Positions 25,463 to 33,885 of a stretch of 64,000 nt of DNA are shown in pieces. Source of the DNA: JAJZEO01 sp964350315. GTDB taxonomy: Bacteria; Chlamydiota; Chlamydiia; Chlamydiales; 2-12-FULL-49-11. Under the pieces are notes generated by a model. The model was not told the DNA's origin, searched no databases, and saw only the letters and a program-made list of their open reading frames with translations. Both the position numbers and the translations under genes were made by a program. Positions within the stretch are counted from its first letter, which is position 1. Every line of letters begins with the position of its first letter. The DNA lies in contig CAYGJD010000007.1 in the NCBI GenBank assembly GCA_964350315.1, positions 1 through 64,000 of the forward strand, given 5' to 3'.

Positions 25463-26695
25463 ATGGGAAGAAAAACCTCTATATTCGCTGTCATGTTAGG
25501 CAATATACTTGAGCATTACGACTCTGCTATTTTTGGAGTATTATCACCTTTTATCGCTCCTATATTCTTTAATGACAAAGACCCGATTGTTGCCTTAATG
25601 TTAACATATTTGTTAATCCCTTTAGGTCTTTTTATGCGGCCATTGGGAAGTATTGTTTTTGGTCGACTGGGAGATCTTAAGGGAAGAAAGGCTGCTCTTT
25701 CAAGTTCTTTAATAGGAATGGCCATATCGACGATGATTATTGGATGCTTGCCGACTTATGCCAAGGTTGGTGTTCTATCACCTCTTTTATTGCTAATATG
25801 TAGATTAGCGCAGGGTTTTTTTGCTGCAGGAGAGACAAGCGGAGGAGCTATTTATCTTCTTGAATCATCAGATGAAAAAAAGTCTGACTTTATGAGCGCT
25901 CTTTATGATTCATCAACGGTTGTGGGAATTTTTCTTGCCTCCCTTTTTGTCACATTTCTTGCAAAATATGAAATTATTGATGTTGCGTGGCGCTATCTAT
26001 TTTGGATCGGCGGTTTGGTTGCCTTTTTTGGTGTTTTTCTAAGAAGAAGGGGAGTTAAAAATGCAAGCGATCAATCGCATATAACTGTTCCAAGTACCAT
26101 GGATGCGATCAAGACATATTGGTTTCCATTTCTTGCGATTATCATTACATCAGGATTCTCACATGCAACATACACCTTTCCATTTACTCTGATGTCGGGT
26201 TTTATCCCGTTGATTTCTAGCCTAACTAAGTCTCAACTTATAGCAATGAATACACAGCTTTTACTTTTAGATCTTATTTTGTTGCCGATTTTTGGGGTGG
26301 TTGCTATGAAGATTGGAAGAAAACGTCTTATGATTATTGCAGCAAGCCTTACTGCAATTACAACGCCGCTGTGCTTTCTCTTTCTTGATCTTACTTTGCT
26401 TTGGCAGGTAGCTCTATTTCGAGTCGTTGTTGTGACGTGTGGGGTTGCTTTTGCTGCGGCCTACCATTCTTATGCTGTCGCTTCTTTGCCTATGCAGGTG
26501 CGCTATACATTAATATCACTTGGATCATCAATCGGAGCGCTTGTTCTTGGGAAGCCGGTAGCTGTGATTTCGTTAGCTTTTTACCACATCACAGGATCTA
26601 TTGCTTCTGTGGGGATGTATTTTGCCTTTTTGGGACTGCTTGCGACTATTGCTGTTATGAAGGTAAAAGATCACGCCTACGTAGCTTATAAATGA
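25463..26695 (+). CDS. MFS transporter, metabolite:H+ symporter (MHS/ProP-like)
   Basis: 410 residues with twelve hydrophobic segments. LGNILEHYDSAIFGVLSPFIAPIFF, RPLGSIVFGRLGDLKGRKAAL and CRLAQGFFAAGETSGGAIYLLE are typical of the MHS family (proline/betaine, organic acid and similar symporters), giving proton-coupled import. It is the last gene of the operon starting at 21107 (20 bases after the peptidase). Its 3' end overlaps the convergent brnQ by 41 bases. Confidence 0.85.
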   Translation: MGRKTSIFAVMLGNILEHYDSAIFGVLSPFIAPIFFNDKDPIVALMLTYLLIPLGLFMRPLGSIVFGRLGDLKGRKAALSSSLIGMAISTMIIGCLPTYAKVGVLSPLLLLICRLAQGFFAAGETSGGAIYLLESSDEKKSDFMSALYDSSTVVGIFLASLFVTFLAKYEIIDVAWRYLFWIGGLVAFFGVFLRRRGVKNASDQSHITVPSTMDAIKTYWFPFLAIIITSGFSHATYTFPFTLMSGFIPLISSLTKSQLIAMNTQLLLLDLILLPIFGVVAMKIGRKRLMIIAASLTAITTPLCFLFLDLTLLWQVALFRVVVVTCGVAFAAAYHSYAVASLPMQVRYTLISLGSSIGALVLGKPVAVISLAFYHITGSIASVGMYFAFLGLLATIAVMKVKDHAYVAYK

Positions 26696-27767
26696 TATTC
26701 AAGATCGTTAAAACGATAATAACAGGATAGGCAAATGTAATAGGATAGTGAATTAACATCATGATTCCGTCAAAGCCCACAGGAGCCATTAGTGTTGCAA
26801 TAACAAGTTGTAGAACTAGAATAGATCTGTAAGATGCCCGGCCCTTTAAAATTTGGTGAGAGACAATCTGAGCGATGGTCATCACCAAGCTGATCACAGT
26901 AGTAAGGCAAGCAAGGGCAATTGCCATATTGGCAACAAGGCCAAGAGTTGGTCCCAATGCAGCAATAGAAAGATGCGTCATTAATTGAGCAGGGGGGATG
27001 CCAACAAGATATGGCGCGTAGACTGCTGCTGCATGAATGAGTCCAAAATAGATTAAACCTAAGAAAAAGCAGCCTAATAAGCCTGCCTTTAGGGTCGTTG
27101 TAAAGGTGTGTTTTGCTGACTTATCTTTTGAATGAATCTCTATCATCGTCCATATTCCAGCTGAAAAGTAGATAGAGGCAATCAAATCCATCGTGTTATA
27201 GCCAGTGGTGATTCCAGCGCCAAAAGCATGCGCTGCTGTCATAGCATGGTGGTTTGCAATTGGGGCAATAGGAGAGAGAATACTTTGCCCGATAATCAAT
27301 AAGAGGCAACCGATTAGAAGGGGAGAGAGCACATAGCCAAGCACAGGTAGTAGGTATTTTCGTTTAAAACATAGAATCAATCCTAGAATGCAGAAAACAG
27401 GGGCAAAGATCCAAAGAGATAATTCAGGTATGATTGGAGTAATTGCAGCGTGAGCAACGGTTATACATCTTGGCAGGACAGCAAATGGGCCAAGAAGTGC
27501 AAGAGTGACTCCTATGAGAATGCCCCCACCAATCTTACCGGCCCGACCGAAGAACTGCGTGCAGTGGCCACGATAGAGGGTTCCCCCTAACAATCCAAGA
27601 AGTGGTCCGCCAATCCCTGTTAAAAGTAGGCCGCCAAAAGCCCATCCAAAATGGGTTCCAGCTTGCATGCCCAATATTAGAGGAAAAATCGCGTTCCCAG
27701 CCCCAAAAAACATCGAGAAAATCGCAATAGCCATGGAGAAAATTGTTTTAGTGAAAAAGCTGCGCAT
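26655..27767 (-). CDS. brnQ: Branched-chain amino acid carrier, BrnQ/LIVCS family
   Basis: 370 residues with about twelve hydrophobic segments. The N-terminus FSMAIAIFSMFFGAGNAIFPLILGMQAG is the LIVCS signature (FxxFFGAGNxIFPxxLG). Imports Leu, Ile and Val with a cation across the inner membrane; a BrnQ homologue is common in Chlamydiae. It converges with the MHS transporter gene, with a 41-base 3' overlap that could allow antisense effects. Confidence 0.9.
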   Translation of the reverse strand: MRSFFTKTIFSMAIAIFSMFFGAGNAIFPLILGMQAGTHFGWAFGGLLLTGIGGPLLGLLGGTLYRGHCTQFFGRAGKIGGGILIGVTLALLGPFAVLPRCITVAHAAITPIIPELSLWIFAPVFCILGLILCFKRKYLLPVLGYVLSPLLIGCLLLIIGQSILSPIAPIANHHAMTAAHAFGAGITTGYNTMDLIASIYFSAGIWTMIEIHSKDKSAKHTFTTTLKAGLLGCFFLGLIYFGLIHAAAVYAPYLVGIPPAQLMTHLSIAALGPTLGLVANMAIALACLTTVISLVMTIAQIVSHQILKGRASYRSILVLQLVIATLMAPVGFDGIMMLIHYPITFAYPVIIVLTILNIIYKLRRRDLLPS

Positions 27768-27882
27768 CTAAGTCTTCCAAAGTAGTAATCATTTTTTAAG
27801 CAAAAAGATAGTTAGAGGGGGTGTTTTCGCTCATAATAGGAAATATTTTATCATTTTTTGGGGTAAAAGTCAAGTCTTAGGC

Positions 27883-28167
27883 CTAATCCTTCCAGTTTTG
27901 CCACTTAAGTAGGTGAGGGTTACGTTTGCTTTCGGGCGTGTTTGCATAATAAACAGAGAGCCTAAAGACGTAGAGCATACACCTACAGACCTTTTTACCC
28001 TGATATTCGCACAGATTTTCATACATGAGTTCAGGATTTTCAGGTTTAAGGCTAGAGATTGATCGGTAGCCAAGATCCCATAAATCGTTTGCAACAGCCT
28101 TTCCAACACCAGGCATTTCGCGGAATTCTTCTAAGACGTCTTTTTTAATGTATCTCTTAATGGCCAC
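27883..28167 (-). CDS. Cdd1-like helix-hairpin-helix protein
   Basis: 94 residues: LEEFREMPGVGKAVANDLWDLGYRSISSL is a helix-hairpin-helix motif, and the end (CRCMLYVFRLSVYYA, then HLLKWQNWKD) matches the small 'pathogenicity locus' Cdd1 family. The fold suggests DNA or nucleic-acid binding; the role is unknown. Its start overlaps the preceding VOC gene by 11 bases, so they are co-translated. Confidence 0.8.
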   Translation of the reverse strand: MAIKRYIKKDVLEEFREMPGVGKAVANDLWDLGYRSISSLKPENPELMYENLCEYQGKKVCRCMLYVFRLSVYYANTPESKRNPHLLKWQNWKD

Positions 28168-28576
28168 AGCTACAGTCTGTACATGCTTGCATTGGGCTGC
28201 AAATTTCGATCAAGATTCCATTTGGATCTTGGACATATGCGTCTCGTTGTCCCCAAGGCTTGTTTGAAGGTTCTGAAACGACGATAGCACCTGCTTTGAC
28301 TGCCTGTTTAAATGTTGCATCAACATCTTTAACAGCAAAAGCAATTTCCATTGCAAAGGGAGGCTTAGCTTTGTCAAATTTTGTGACATCTTTGCCCAAA
28401 TTACTTTTTGCAAATTCAAGATCAACAAAACCAAGGGCTGTTGTTCCAGTATCTAATTGTGCGTAAACACCACTTTCGTCAATAAATGCAGTTTCAACAC
28501 CAAATGCTTCTTCAAAAAAAAGCAGAGTTTTTTCTAAATCTTCTACATAAAAAAGAATATTACTTAAAGTTACCAT
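28157..28576 (-). CDS. VOC (glyoxalase/bleomycin resistance) family protein
   Basis: 139 residues with the VOC repeats: LSNILFYVEDLEKTLLFFEEAFGVETAF and, in the second half, MEIAFAVKDVDATFKQAVKAGAIVV, ending in WGQRDAYVQDPNGILIEI with the Glu ligand. Such proteins bind a metal or small ligand (glyoxalase, antibiotic-binding and others); the substrate cannot be told. The tail CTDCSCGH is Cys-rich and atypical, possibly an added metal site. It overlaps the Cdd1 gene. Confidence 0.85.
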   Translation of the reverse strand: MVTLSNILFYVEDLEKTLLFFEEAFGVETAFIDESGVYAQLDTGTTALGFVDLEFAKSNLGKDVTKFDKAKPPFAMEIAFAVKDVDATFKQAVKAGAIVVSEPSNKPWGQRDAYVQDPNGILIEICSPMQACTDCSCGH

Positions 28577-28619
28577 GAGTAAATTTTAAAGAAAGATCGA
28601 TTTTCTTACAATAAGAAGG

Positions 28620-29378
28620 TTACTGGGTGAGCTTTTTTTCTTGTTCTAGATTGCAGATTTCAGAAGAGAGGATTTTTGTTGTAAGAAAACGTTTGGCTTT
28701 TTTAACAGCGTCGCGATTTTGACAAATCCAACTATGTCCTGCTCTGCAACCTTTGTGATAGTGTTTTGTCGGTAAACAAGTTTCATTAAAGGCAACTTTC
28801 CCATCATTGATTCCTTCAATAGAAGGATTCCATCCAACAGTTCCGCCGATGACAAGAATAGGCATCCCAGCAGGAAAATTTCCAATATGATCAAAGCCAT
28901 CAACAGGCGTGCTCAATAATTCTTTACCAGATTTTTCTCCCACATACCATCGGATCAAAGCATAGTTTGAAAGAAATCGGGCATAACAAGAACCTCGGTT
29001 TGGAGGGGCAATTAATACAGCCCGTCCGATCTTTGCTTCTGGAGGACAATCAGGATTATTGAGAGCTCCTCTAACAACTAAACCGCCCATGGAATGAGTG
29101 ACAAAGCTGATCGGTTTACCTGGGTTTTTTTGAGAAATTTTCTTCAGTTCTAGAACAAGAGCCGCAGAGTGATCTTGGATACTCTTTTTTCTACTTGGAT
29201 ATCCCCAATTGAGAACTTCCCAATCATCTTGATGAAGAGTGTATTCAATAGCAGACATATTCATACGCGATCTCAAGAAACCGTGAACTAGAACAACGCT
29301 TCCTGATTTAGGCTCAACTGTGTTCGCAAAAGCTCCTAGAGGGAGGATAAAAAAAAGGAATCGAATAAGATTTTTCAT
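28620..29378 (-). CDS. Exported alpha/beta-hydrolase (lipase/esterase)
   Basis: About 252 residues from ATG 29378, which begins a signal peptide (MKNLIRFLFFILPLGAFA). SVVLVHGFLRSRMNM carries the oxyanion HG motif, THSMGGLVVRG the nucleophile Ser, and later LPTKHYHKGCRAGHSWI could supply the His. Likely a periplasmic or secreted lipase. A longer frame from 29420 is rejected because TATAAT (a good -10 box) lies in the 14 bases before 29378. That 5' region is duplicated at 31057-31104. Confidence 0.8.
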   Translation of the reverse strand: MKNLIRFLFFILPLGAFANTVEPKSGSVVLVHGFLRSRMNMSAIEYTLHQDDWEVLNWGYPSRKKSIQDHSAALVLELKKISQKNPGKPISFVTHSMGGLVVRGALNNPDCPPEAKIGRAVLIAPPNRGSCYARFLSNYALIRWYVGEKSGKELLSTPVDGFDHIGNFPAGMPILVIGGTVGWNPSIEGINDGKVAFNETCLPTKHYHKGCRAGHSWICQNRDAVKKAKRFLTTKILSSEICNLEQEKKLTQ

Positions 29379-29415
29379 GCGATCAATTATAGTTTGGAGA
29401 GGGTTAAAGTGCAAA
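29368..29415. repeat. 48-bp direct repeat, left copy
   Basis: A perfect 48-base match to 31057-31104 in the same orientation, running from agatttttcatg to aaagtgcaaa. This copy contains the lipase start codon and its probable -10 box, so it is the original and functional one. The two copies bracket the MFS/Dabb cassette. Confidence 0.9.
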
Positions 29416-29519
29416 TCCATAGGTTTTTATGTCTAGGCTGCTTTTCAGAAAAACTTTTATAAATCCAGATAAAACTAAAACACCTTTGAAATAATTCAGA
29501 ATATAAATAATTTTAAAAC

Positions 29520-30710
29520 ATGATCAATCAAACTAATAAGCCATCTTTCATGGCAGCCTTAATTATCAGCGCAGTAGCTTTAGGAAATGCTGGAAGCACT
29601 CTTTATCTTCCTGCTATGGTAGAGATGGCAAGAGACTTAGGGACAACGGGCAGCGCAATTAAACTAACTCTTTCTTGCTACTTGATTTCTTTTGGGTTTT
29701 CTCAACTTATATATGGCCCATTATCAGATGCTTTTGGAAGAAAAGTCAATTTGATCTCCGGCTTCCTTATATTCATGGTGGGAAGTTTTGTTAGTATGTT
29801 CGCTAATTCAATAGAAATCCTTATCATAGGGCGGGTTATTGAAGGCGCGGGTATTGGAACTGCAAATAGTGTTGGATATGCGCTTATAAGAGATGTTTTC
29901 TCTGGAAATCAGTTGCGGCGTTGTCTTTCTTACTTAAGCATTTTTATTGGAATAGCATCCATCACTGCCCCTTTAGTAGGAGGGTATTTAACTGAATATG
30001 CTGGGTGGAGATCTTGTTTTGCTATGTTAATTTTTATATGCTTTGTGCTTTTAGTTTTAAAGCTTTTGTTTCTCCCTGAAACAAATAAAAACTTAAATCG
30101 AGATGCCGCACATCCAAAAGTTGCTCTAAGGAATTATAAATTTCTCCTAAAAAGCAAAGAAGTGATGCGATATGTTATTTCTGCATCTATTGGATTTGCA
30201 GCTCTTCTTGTAATCAATGCTATGCTTCCTTTTATTGTGATAGATAGACTACATGTCTCTCCATCAAAGTACGGATTATTAAATATGTGTATTGGAGCAG
30301 GCTATGTTTTAGGAGCTTTTTGTGGATCAGCCATTTCCCATCGTGTTTCAAAATTTCGTACAGTTGTTATAGGCATAGTTTTAGCAATGTGTTTAACGAT
30401 ATTCAGTCTAATTTTTACTGGTTACTTTTTCAATGTTGGTACAGTAATTGGGAGCTGCACCATGATTTTATTTGGTATTGGGTTTATTGTGCCAACGTCG
30501 TCTAGTGGAGCAATGGAACCATTTCCTCAACTTGCTGGGAGCGAGGCTGCTCTTCTTGGGTCAATGATGTTCTCAGTTTCAGCTCTTTTTACAGCAGCAG
30601 CATCACATCTTTCAGGAAACACGGCAGCTCCAATGAATTTTCTTTTAATTGGAATGTTTTTATTATTATTTATCTCATTTATTTTTCTACGTAAAACCAA
30701 AAAGGCTTAA
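29520..30710 (+). CDS. MFS efflux pump, Bcr/CflA (DHA1) family
   Basis: 396 residues, twelve hydrophobic segments. STLYLPAMVEMARDLGTT, then LSCYLISFGFSQLIYGPLSD and FGRKVNLISG (motif A), matches the Bcr/CflA drug-resistance exporters. Probably expels an antibiotic or metabolite. Together with the Dabb gene 3 bases downstream it lies between 48-bp direct repeats and may be a recently inserted cassette. Confidence 0.87.
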   Translation: MINQTNKPSFMAALIISAVALGNAGSTLYLPAMVEMARDLGTTGSAIKLTLSCYLISFGFSQLIYGPLSDAFGRKVNLISGFLIFMVGSFVSMFANSIEILIIGRVIEGAGIGTANSVGYALIRDVFSGNQLRRCLSYLSIFIGIASITAPLVGGYLTEYAGWRSCFAMLIFICFVLLVLKLLFLPETNKNLNRDAAHPKVALRNYKFLLKSKEVMRYVISASIGFAALLVINAMLPFIVIDRLHVSPSKYGLLNMCIGAGYVLGAFCGSAISHRVSKFRTVVIGIVLAMCLTIFSLIFTGYFFNVGTVIGSCTMILFGIGFIVPTSSSGAMEPFPQLAGSEAALLGSMMFSVSALFTAAASHLSGNTAAPMNFLLIGMFLLLFISFIFLRKTKKA

Positions 30711-30713
30711 AAA

Positions 30714-31028
30714 ATGTACCGTCATATTGTTCTATATACTTATAAAAATGATGTCACTAAAGAAGAAATTAAGAAAATTTATAACGATTTAGAAGAAATC
30801 AGTGCTCGTTTAGAGGGTAGAATTTCCTACACTTGGGGAACTTATGATAGCGATGAAGGGCGAAATAAGGGGTATACACATGCACTTATTACTGATTTTA
30901 AAGATAGAAAGTGTCGGGATGCCTTTCTCAATGACCCGATTCGCATAGCCTTTTCAAAGCAAGAAGTATTACCTCGAATGGAGCGTGGTGTCGATTCCAT
31001 CATCTCTTTTGATTTCATTTGGGAATAA
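30714..31028 (+). CDS. Dabb (stress-responsive A/B barrel) domain protein
   Basis: 104 residues. MYRHIVLYTYKNDVTKEEIKKIYNDL and THALITDFKDRKCRDAFLNDPIRIAF show the dimeric alpha/beta-barrel (Dabb) pattern with H at position 4. Known members include small metabolite-binding or cyclase proteins. It begins 3 bases after the Bcr-type pump gene, so the two form an operon, perhaps handling one compound. Confidence 0.8.
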   Translation: MYRHIVLYTYKNDVTKEEIKKIYNDLEEISARLEGRISYTWGTYDSDEGRNKGYTHALITDFKDRKCRDAFLNDPIRIAFSKQEVLPRMERGVDSIISFDFIWE

Positions 31029-31056
31029 AATTAGGTACTACAAGTTTAATTGAATT

Positions 31057-31104
31057 AGATTTTTCATGCGATCAATTATAGTTTGGAGAGGGTTAAAGTG
31101 CAAA
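31057..31104. repeat. 48-bp direct repeat, right copy
   Basis: Identical over 48 bases to 29368-29415. Here the lipase start region leads nowhere: the copy is followed on the minus strand by the 3' end of the Dabb gene, so it is a vestige. The distance between copies is 1,689 bases. Confidence 0.9.
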
Positions 31105-31126
31105 GCTATAGATGTTCGCCTGTAGT

Positions 31127-32296
31127 TTAGTTATCAGCCAGTCTTGCATATTGGTCGCTTAGTTGGAATTTATTCCACCAATCTTGAACAAGGTGCCAAT
31201 CTCTATCATCTTGAGGAGTACGAATTCTTTTTTTGTCTGGATGATTTATGAGTGCATAGGCTTTATAAGCTTTTCTATAACTATATTTTGTATTTAGAGA
31301 TTTCTTCTCATGATTGATTAATTCAAGTGCGGCTTCAGTCTGCTTTTCATCGCCTTTTGCGAAGGGATTATAAAAGTCAAAATTAATGTTTTCATCGTCG
31401 CAAAACGAATAAAAATCGTAACGAGTGTCTGATTCTTGATAATCAACAATTCCAAGACTTTCTCGAAAATAGGTTTTGATCTCTGGTTGAGTTTTTTTAC
31501 TGAACATTATTTTAATTCCAGCAAGAGATCCGTATTTCTTGAAAAGAGATTTTACATTTTCAAGACTCTGCTCGCCGCAAAAATAGTAAAATCCTGTGAA
31601 ACCAAAAGAGTCTACATGATTCAAAACAGTAGGATCCAGGTCAACAAGAAGCTCTACTGTTGAAGCATCTGCAAAACGGCAAGCCTCTATAAATGGGGTT
31701 CGTATATTGCTTGGTCTTAGATTGTGGTCTCCAATTTGTTCTGAAAGAAAACTAGGGTCAAGGGAATGGAGCCATTTTATAACTTCTTTATTGCCAAGTG
31801 CACAAGCATGCATAAAAGCTGAAGCATTGTTAGGAAAAGAGCGTTCTTTAAGGACGTTCGGATCGAGTGCATACATTGCTTTCATTTCTTCAAAAGAGGA
31901 GGGGTTGGAGCTTAATTTAATAAAGTGAGGAAAAGATAGCTTATTTTCTTTCATGTAGTAAGCGTGATCGCTTTTTTTGAAATATTGAATTGTCATTATT
32001 GCCAATGCAATTAAGGGAAGAATGATTGTGATGTAGGAAACAATTTTCACTGCCGTATAAAACAGATGTTTCCAAGAGGTGCATTTTTCCAATTCAATTA
32101 AATGATACTTGTTTTCGTGTGTCTTTGTAACTTTTCCTAAGTATGTATAATCTGAAAGATAGGCTTGAGCAATGCGAGAGATCCCTTCCCAGCTAAATTT
32201 TTCTTTAGGGATGATGGCTGTGTCAGTAAAAAAAGTGTCTCCTAAACGAGAATAAGGTCCTTCATTGAGGGGGCCTTGCAAAACAAACGTATTCAT
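31127..32296 (-). CDS. Membrane ankyrin-repeat protein with C-terminal J-domain-like module
   Basis: 389 residues from ATG 32296. A hydrophobic hairpin-like segment at ~80-106 (HLFYTAVKIVSYITIILPLIALAIMTIQYF) is followed by ankyrin-like units (NNASAFMHACALGNKEVIKWLHSLDP; RTPFIEACRFADASTVELLVDLDP; GFTGFYYFCGEQSLENVKSLFKKYG). The end (YRKAYKAYALINHPDKKR...WHLVQDWWNKF) has the HPD tripeptide (~352-354) and helix pattern of a DnaJ domain. This combination suggests a host-directed or inclusion-membrane protein that recruits Hsp70. The GTG start at 32344 is rejected because TATAAT overlaps it. Confidence 0.75.
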   Translation of the reverse strand: MNTFVLQGPLNEGPYSRLGDTFFTDTAIIPKEKFSWEGISRIAQAYLSDYTYLGKVTKTHENKYHLIELEKCTSWKHLFYTAVKIVSYITIILPLIALAIMTIQYFKKSDHAYYMKENKLSFPHFIKLSSNPSSFEEMKAMYALDPNVLKERSFPNNASAFMHACALGNKEVIKWLHSLDPSFLSEQIGDHNLRPSNIRTPFIEACRFADASTVELLVDLDPTVLNHVDSFGFTGFYYFCGEQSLENVKSLFKKYGSLAGIKIMFSKKTQPEIKTYFRESLGIVDYQESDTRYDFYSFCDDENINFDFYNPFAKGDEKQTEAALELINHEKKSLNTKYSYRKAYKAYALINHPDKKRIRTPQDDRDWHLVQDWWNKFQLSDQYARLADN

Positions 32297-32335
32297 TCTT
32301 TTAAGTCTCTTGTTATGAGTTGCATTCTGGAAGGA

Positions 32336-32364
32336 ATTATACACTTATGATTATTTAAATTCAA
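32336..32364 (-). promoter_or_regulatory. Predicted promoter of the ankyrin/J gene
   Basis: On the minus strand TTGAAT (32364-32359), 17 bases, TATAAT (32341-32336), about 40 bases before ATG 32296. It favours that ATG over the upstream GTG. Confidence 0.6.
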
Positions 32365-32479
32365 TTGAGAGGAGCTTTACATCTCGTGTCAATAATGAAC
32401 GAAATGCAATGTTTAGGTGTGTAGTTTTTTTTTGATATAAAAATTTATATGAATCTAATGTTTGCTACACTAAAAATAG

Positions 32480-33244
32480 CTATTTAGTTTTAGTCCCAGC
32501 TATCACTGTAACTGGTGGGCATGAGAGGTAGGATGGTTTAGAAACAGTAAATTCCACATTTTCTTGAGTCGCAAAGAACTGAACATATTGCTTTGTGGCA
32601 AAGATGTCAGAGATCACAAAACGACCACCTGGTTTGAGTGTGCGAAGCAGCTCTTTAAGAGCAATAATGCGTCCTTTTTCATCAGAGATGTTATGAATGG
32701 CAAGGTTTGAAATAATGATATCAAACTTATCATCAGCAAAGGGGATGTCACACATATCAGCTGTTTGTAGATCGATACGATCATTGATTCCAAGAATTTC
32801 TGCATTTGCCCATGTAGCATTTTCTGAATTGTTGGATTGATCACGATTCAACCAAAGGTCTATCCCATAAACATGGCCTGTTGTAACTCTCTTTGCAGCT
32901 TCGCAGAGAAAAATCCCTTTCCCACACCCCATATCAAGTATTACTTCATTACCTGTGAGTTTTAGGTCGTCAATGAGAGTTGCAAGATGCTTTGGCTTGA
33001 AAACCCAAGAAGTATAAACCATCCAGAGGGCAGTTAAAGCAAAAGTTAAGGAAGAAAGGATTCCTTCTACTAAGAGGACCCAAAATATTATTCGATGATT
33101 GATTAACACAACAGAGCAGGTCATTAACGAGAAGAGAATGGCAATAAGAAAGAGATTTCTTATGACAGTTGGGGCATCTGTTCCAAAATTAGTTTTTTTT
33201 AGTGTGGCCGTCATCGTTTTCATAGTTGCAAAGCCTACAATCAT
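32480..33244 (-). CDS. Membrane-anchored SAM-dependent methyltransferase
   Basis: 254 residues. Two hydrophobic segments (~residues 30-50 and 55-78) precede a class I methyltransferase domain: NEVILDMGCGKGIFLCEA (motif I), VYGIDLW, DIIISNLAIHNI (motif IV) and LRTLKPGGRFVISD. The N-terminal membrane hairpin suggests a lipid-soluble or membrane substrate (quinone or lipid), which is inference. ATG 33223 is an alternative start. No operon partner. Confidence 0.82.
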   Translation of the reverse strand: MIVGFATMKTMTATLKKTNFGTDAPTVIRNLFLIAILFSLMTCSVVLINHRIIFWVLLVEGILSSLTFALTALWMVYTSWVFKPKHLATLIDDLKLTGNEVILDMGCGKGIFLCEAAKRVTTGHVYGIDLWLNRDQSNNSENATWANAEILGINDRIDLQTADMCDIPFADDKFDIIISNLAIHNISDEKGRIIALKELLRTLKPGGRFVISDIFATKQYVQFFATQENVEFTVSKPSYLSCPPVTVIAGTKTK

Positions 33245-33305
33245 GACAATTTTTGTGCAATCTTTTCATTTAGAGTAAAAGATCGTGGAAGAGATTAGGG
33301 TTAGT

Positions 33306-33821
33306 TTAGATTAGTTTGGCTTTCCAAAGATCATTGATTTGAGTGAAGTGTACAAGGGCACAATTGTCTATATTCCAAGGATGGTCTGTGATTTTTAGGT
33401 GGTGGCAGAAAGCGTAGTGAATCCCTCCATGCGCTACGATGAGCGATGGGCCTGGATGGTTTAGGGCTTCTGCGAGTCCTTTTTTTGCTTGTTCAAAGAA
33501 AGGAGAGACGATTTCACAAGGTTCGTGGTGGACCTCAAGTTTGATAATTTTATGCCATTCATCAGCAGAACATTCTTTTAAAGTTTCGATTTTAATTCGA
33601 GCGCATGCGTGATCAGCTGTTGCGTGATGCATTGTTTCAAGGACACGGACCATAGGGGAGTGGCAGATTGTTTTGATGGGCAAGTTTGCCACAATACGGC
33701 GAACTTCTTTTGCTTGTTGCGCACCAGTTTCGTTTAGGGGCAAGTCCTTCCCACATCCTGCAAAAACTTTTTTTGCATTGAAATCAGTCTGACCGTGTCT
33801 AAGTAAATAAAATTCTTTCAT
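33306..33821 (-). CDS. Histidine phosphatase (phosphoglycerate-mutase-like)
   Basis: About 171 residues from ATG 33821, the usual family start: MKEFYLLRHGQTDFN has the catalytic RHG, then CHSPMVRVLETM, ECSADEW and LIVAHGGIHYAF with the second catalytic His. Cytoplasmic phosphatase or mutase of unknown substrate; alpha-ribazole or sugar phosphates are typical for small members. A longer frame from TTG 33899 adds an odd basic extension and is not favoured. Confidence 0.85.
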   Translation of the reverse strand: MKEFYLLRHGQTDFNAKKVFAGCGKDLPLNETGAQQAKEVRRIVANLPIKTICHSPMVRVLETMHHATADHACARIKIETLKECSADEWHKIIKLEVHHEPCEIVSPFFEQAKKGLAEALNHPGPSLIVAHGGIHYAFCHHLKITDHPWNIDNCALVHFTQINDLWKAKLI

Positions 33822-33885
33822 AGCGCAAGTATGAGGGATGAAGATTTTTTTTCCAAAGAGAAAATATTTCTTATTACCTCTTGAT

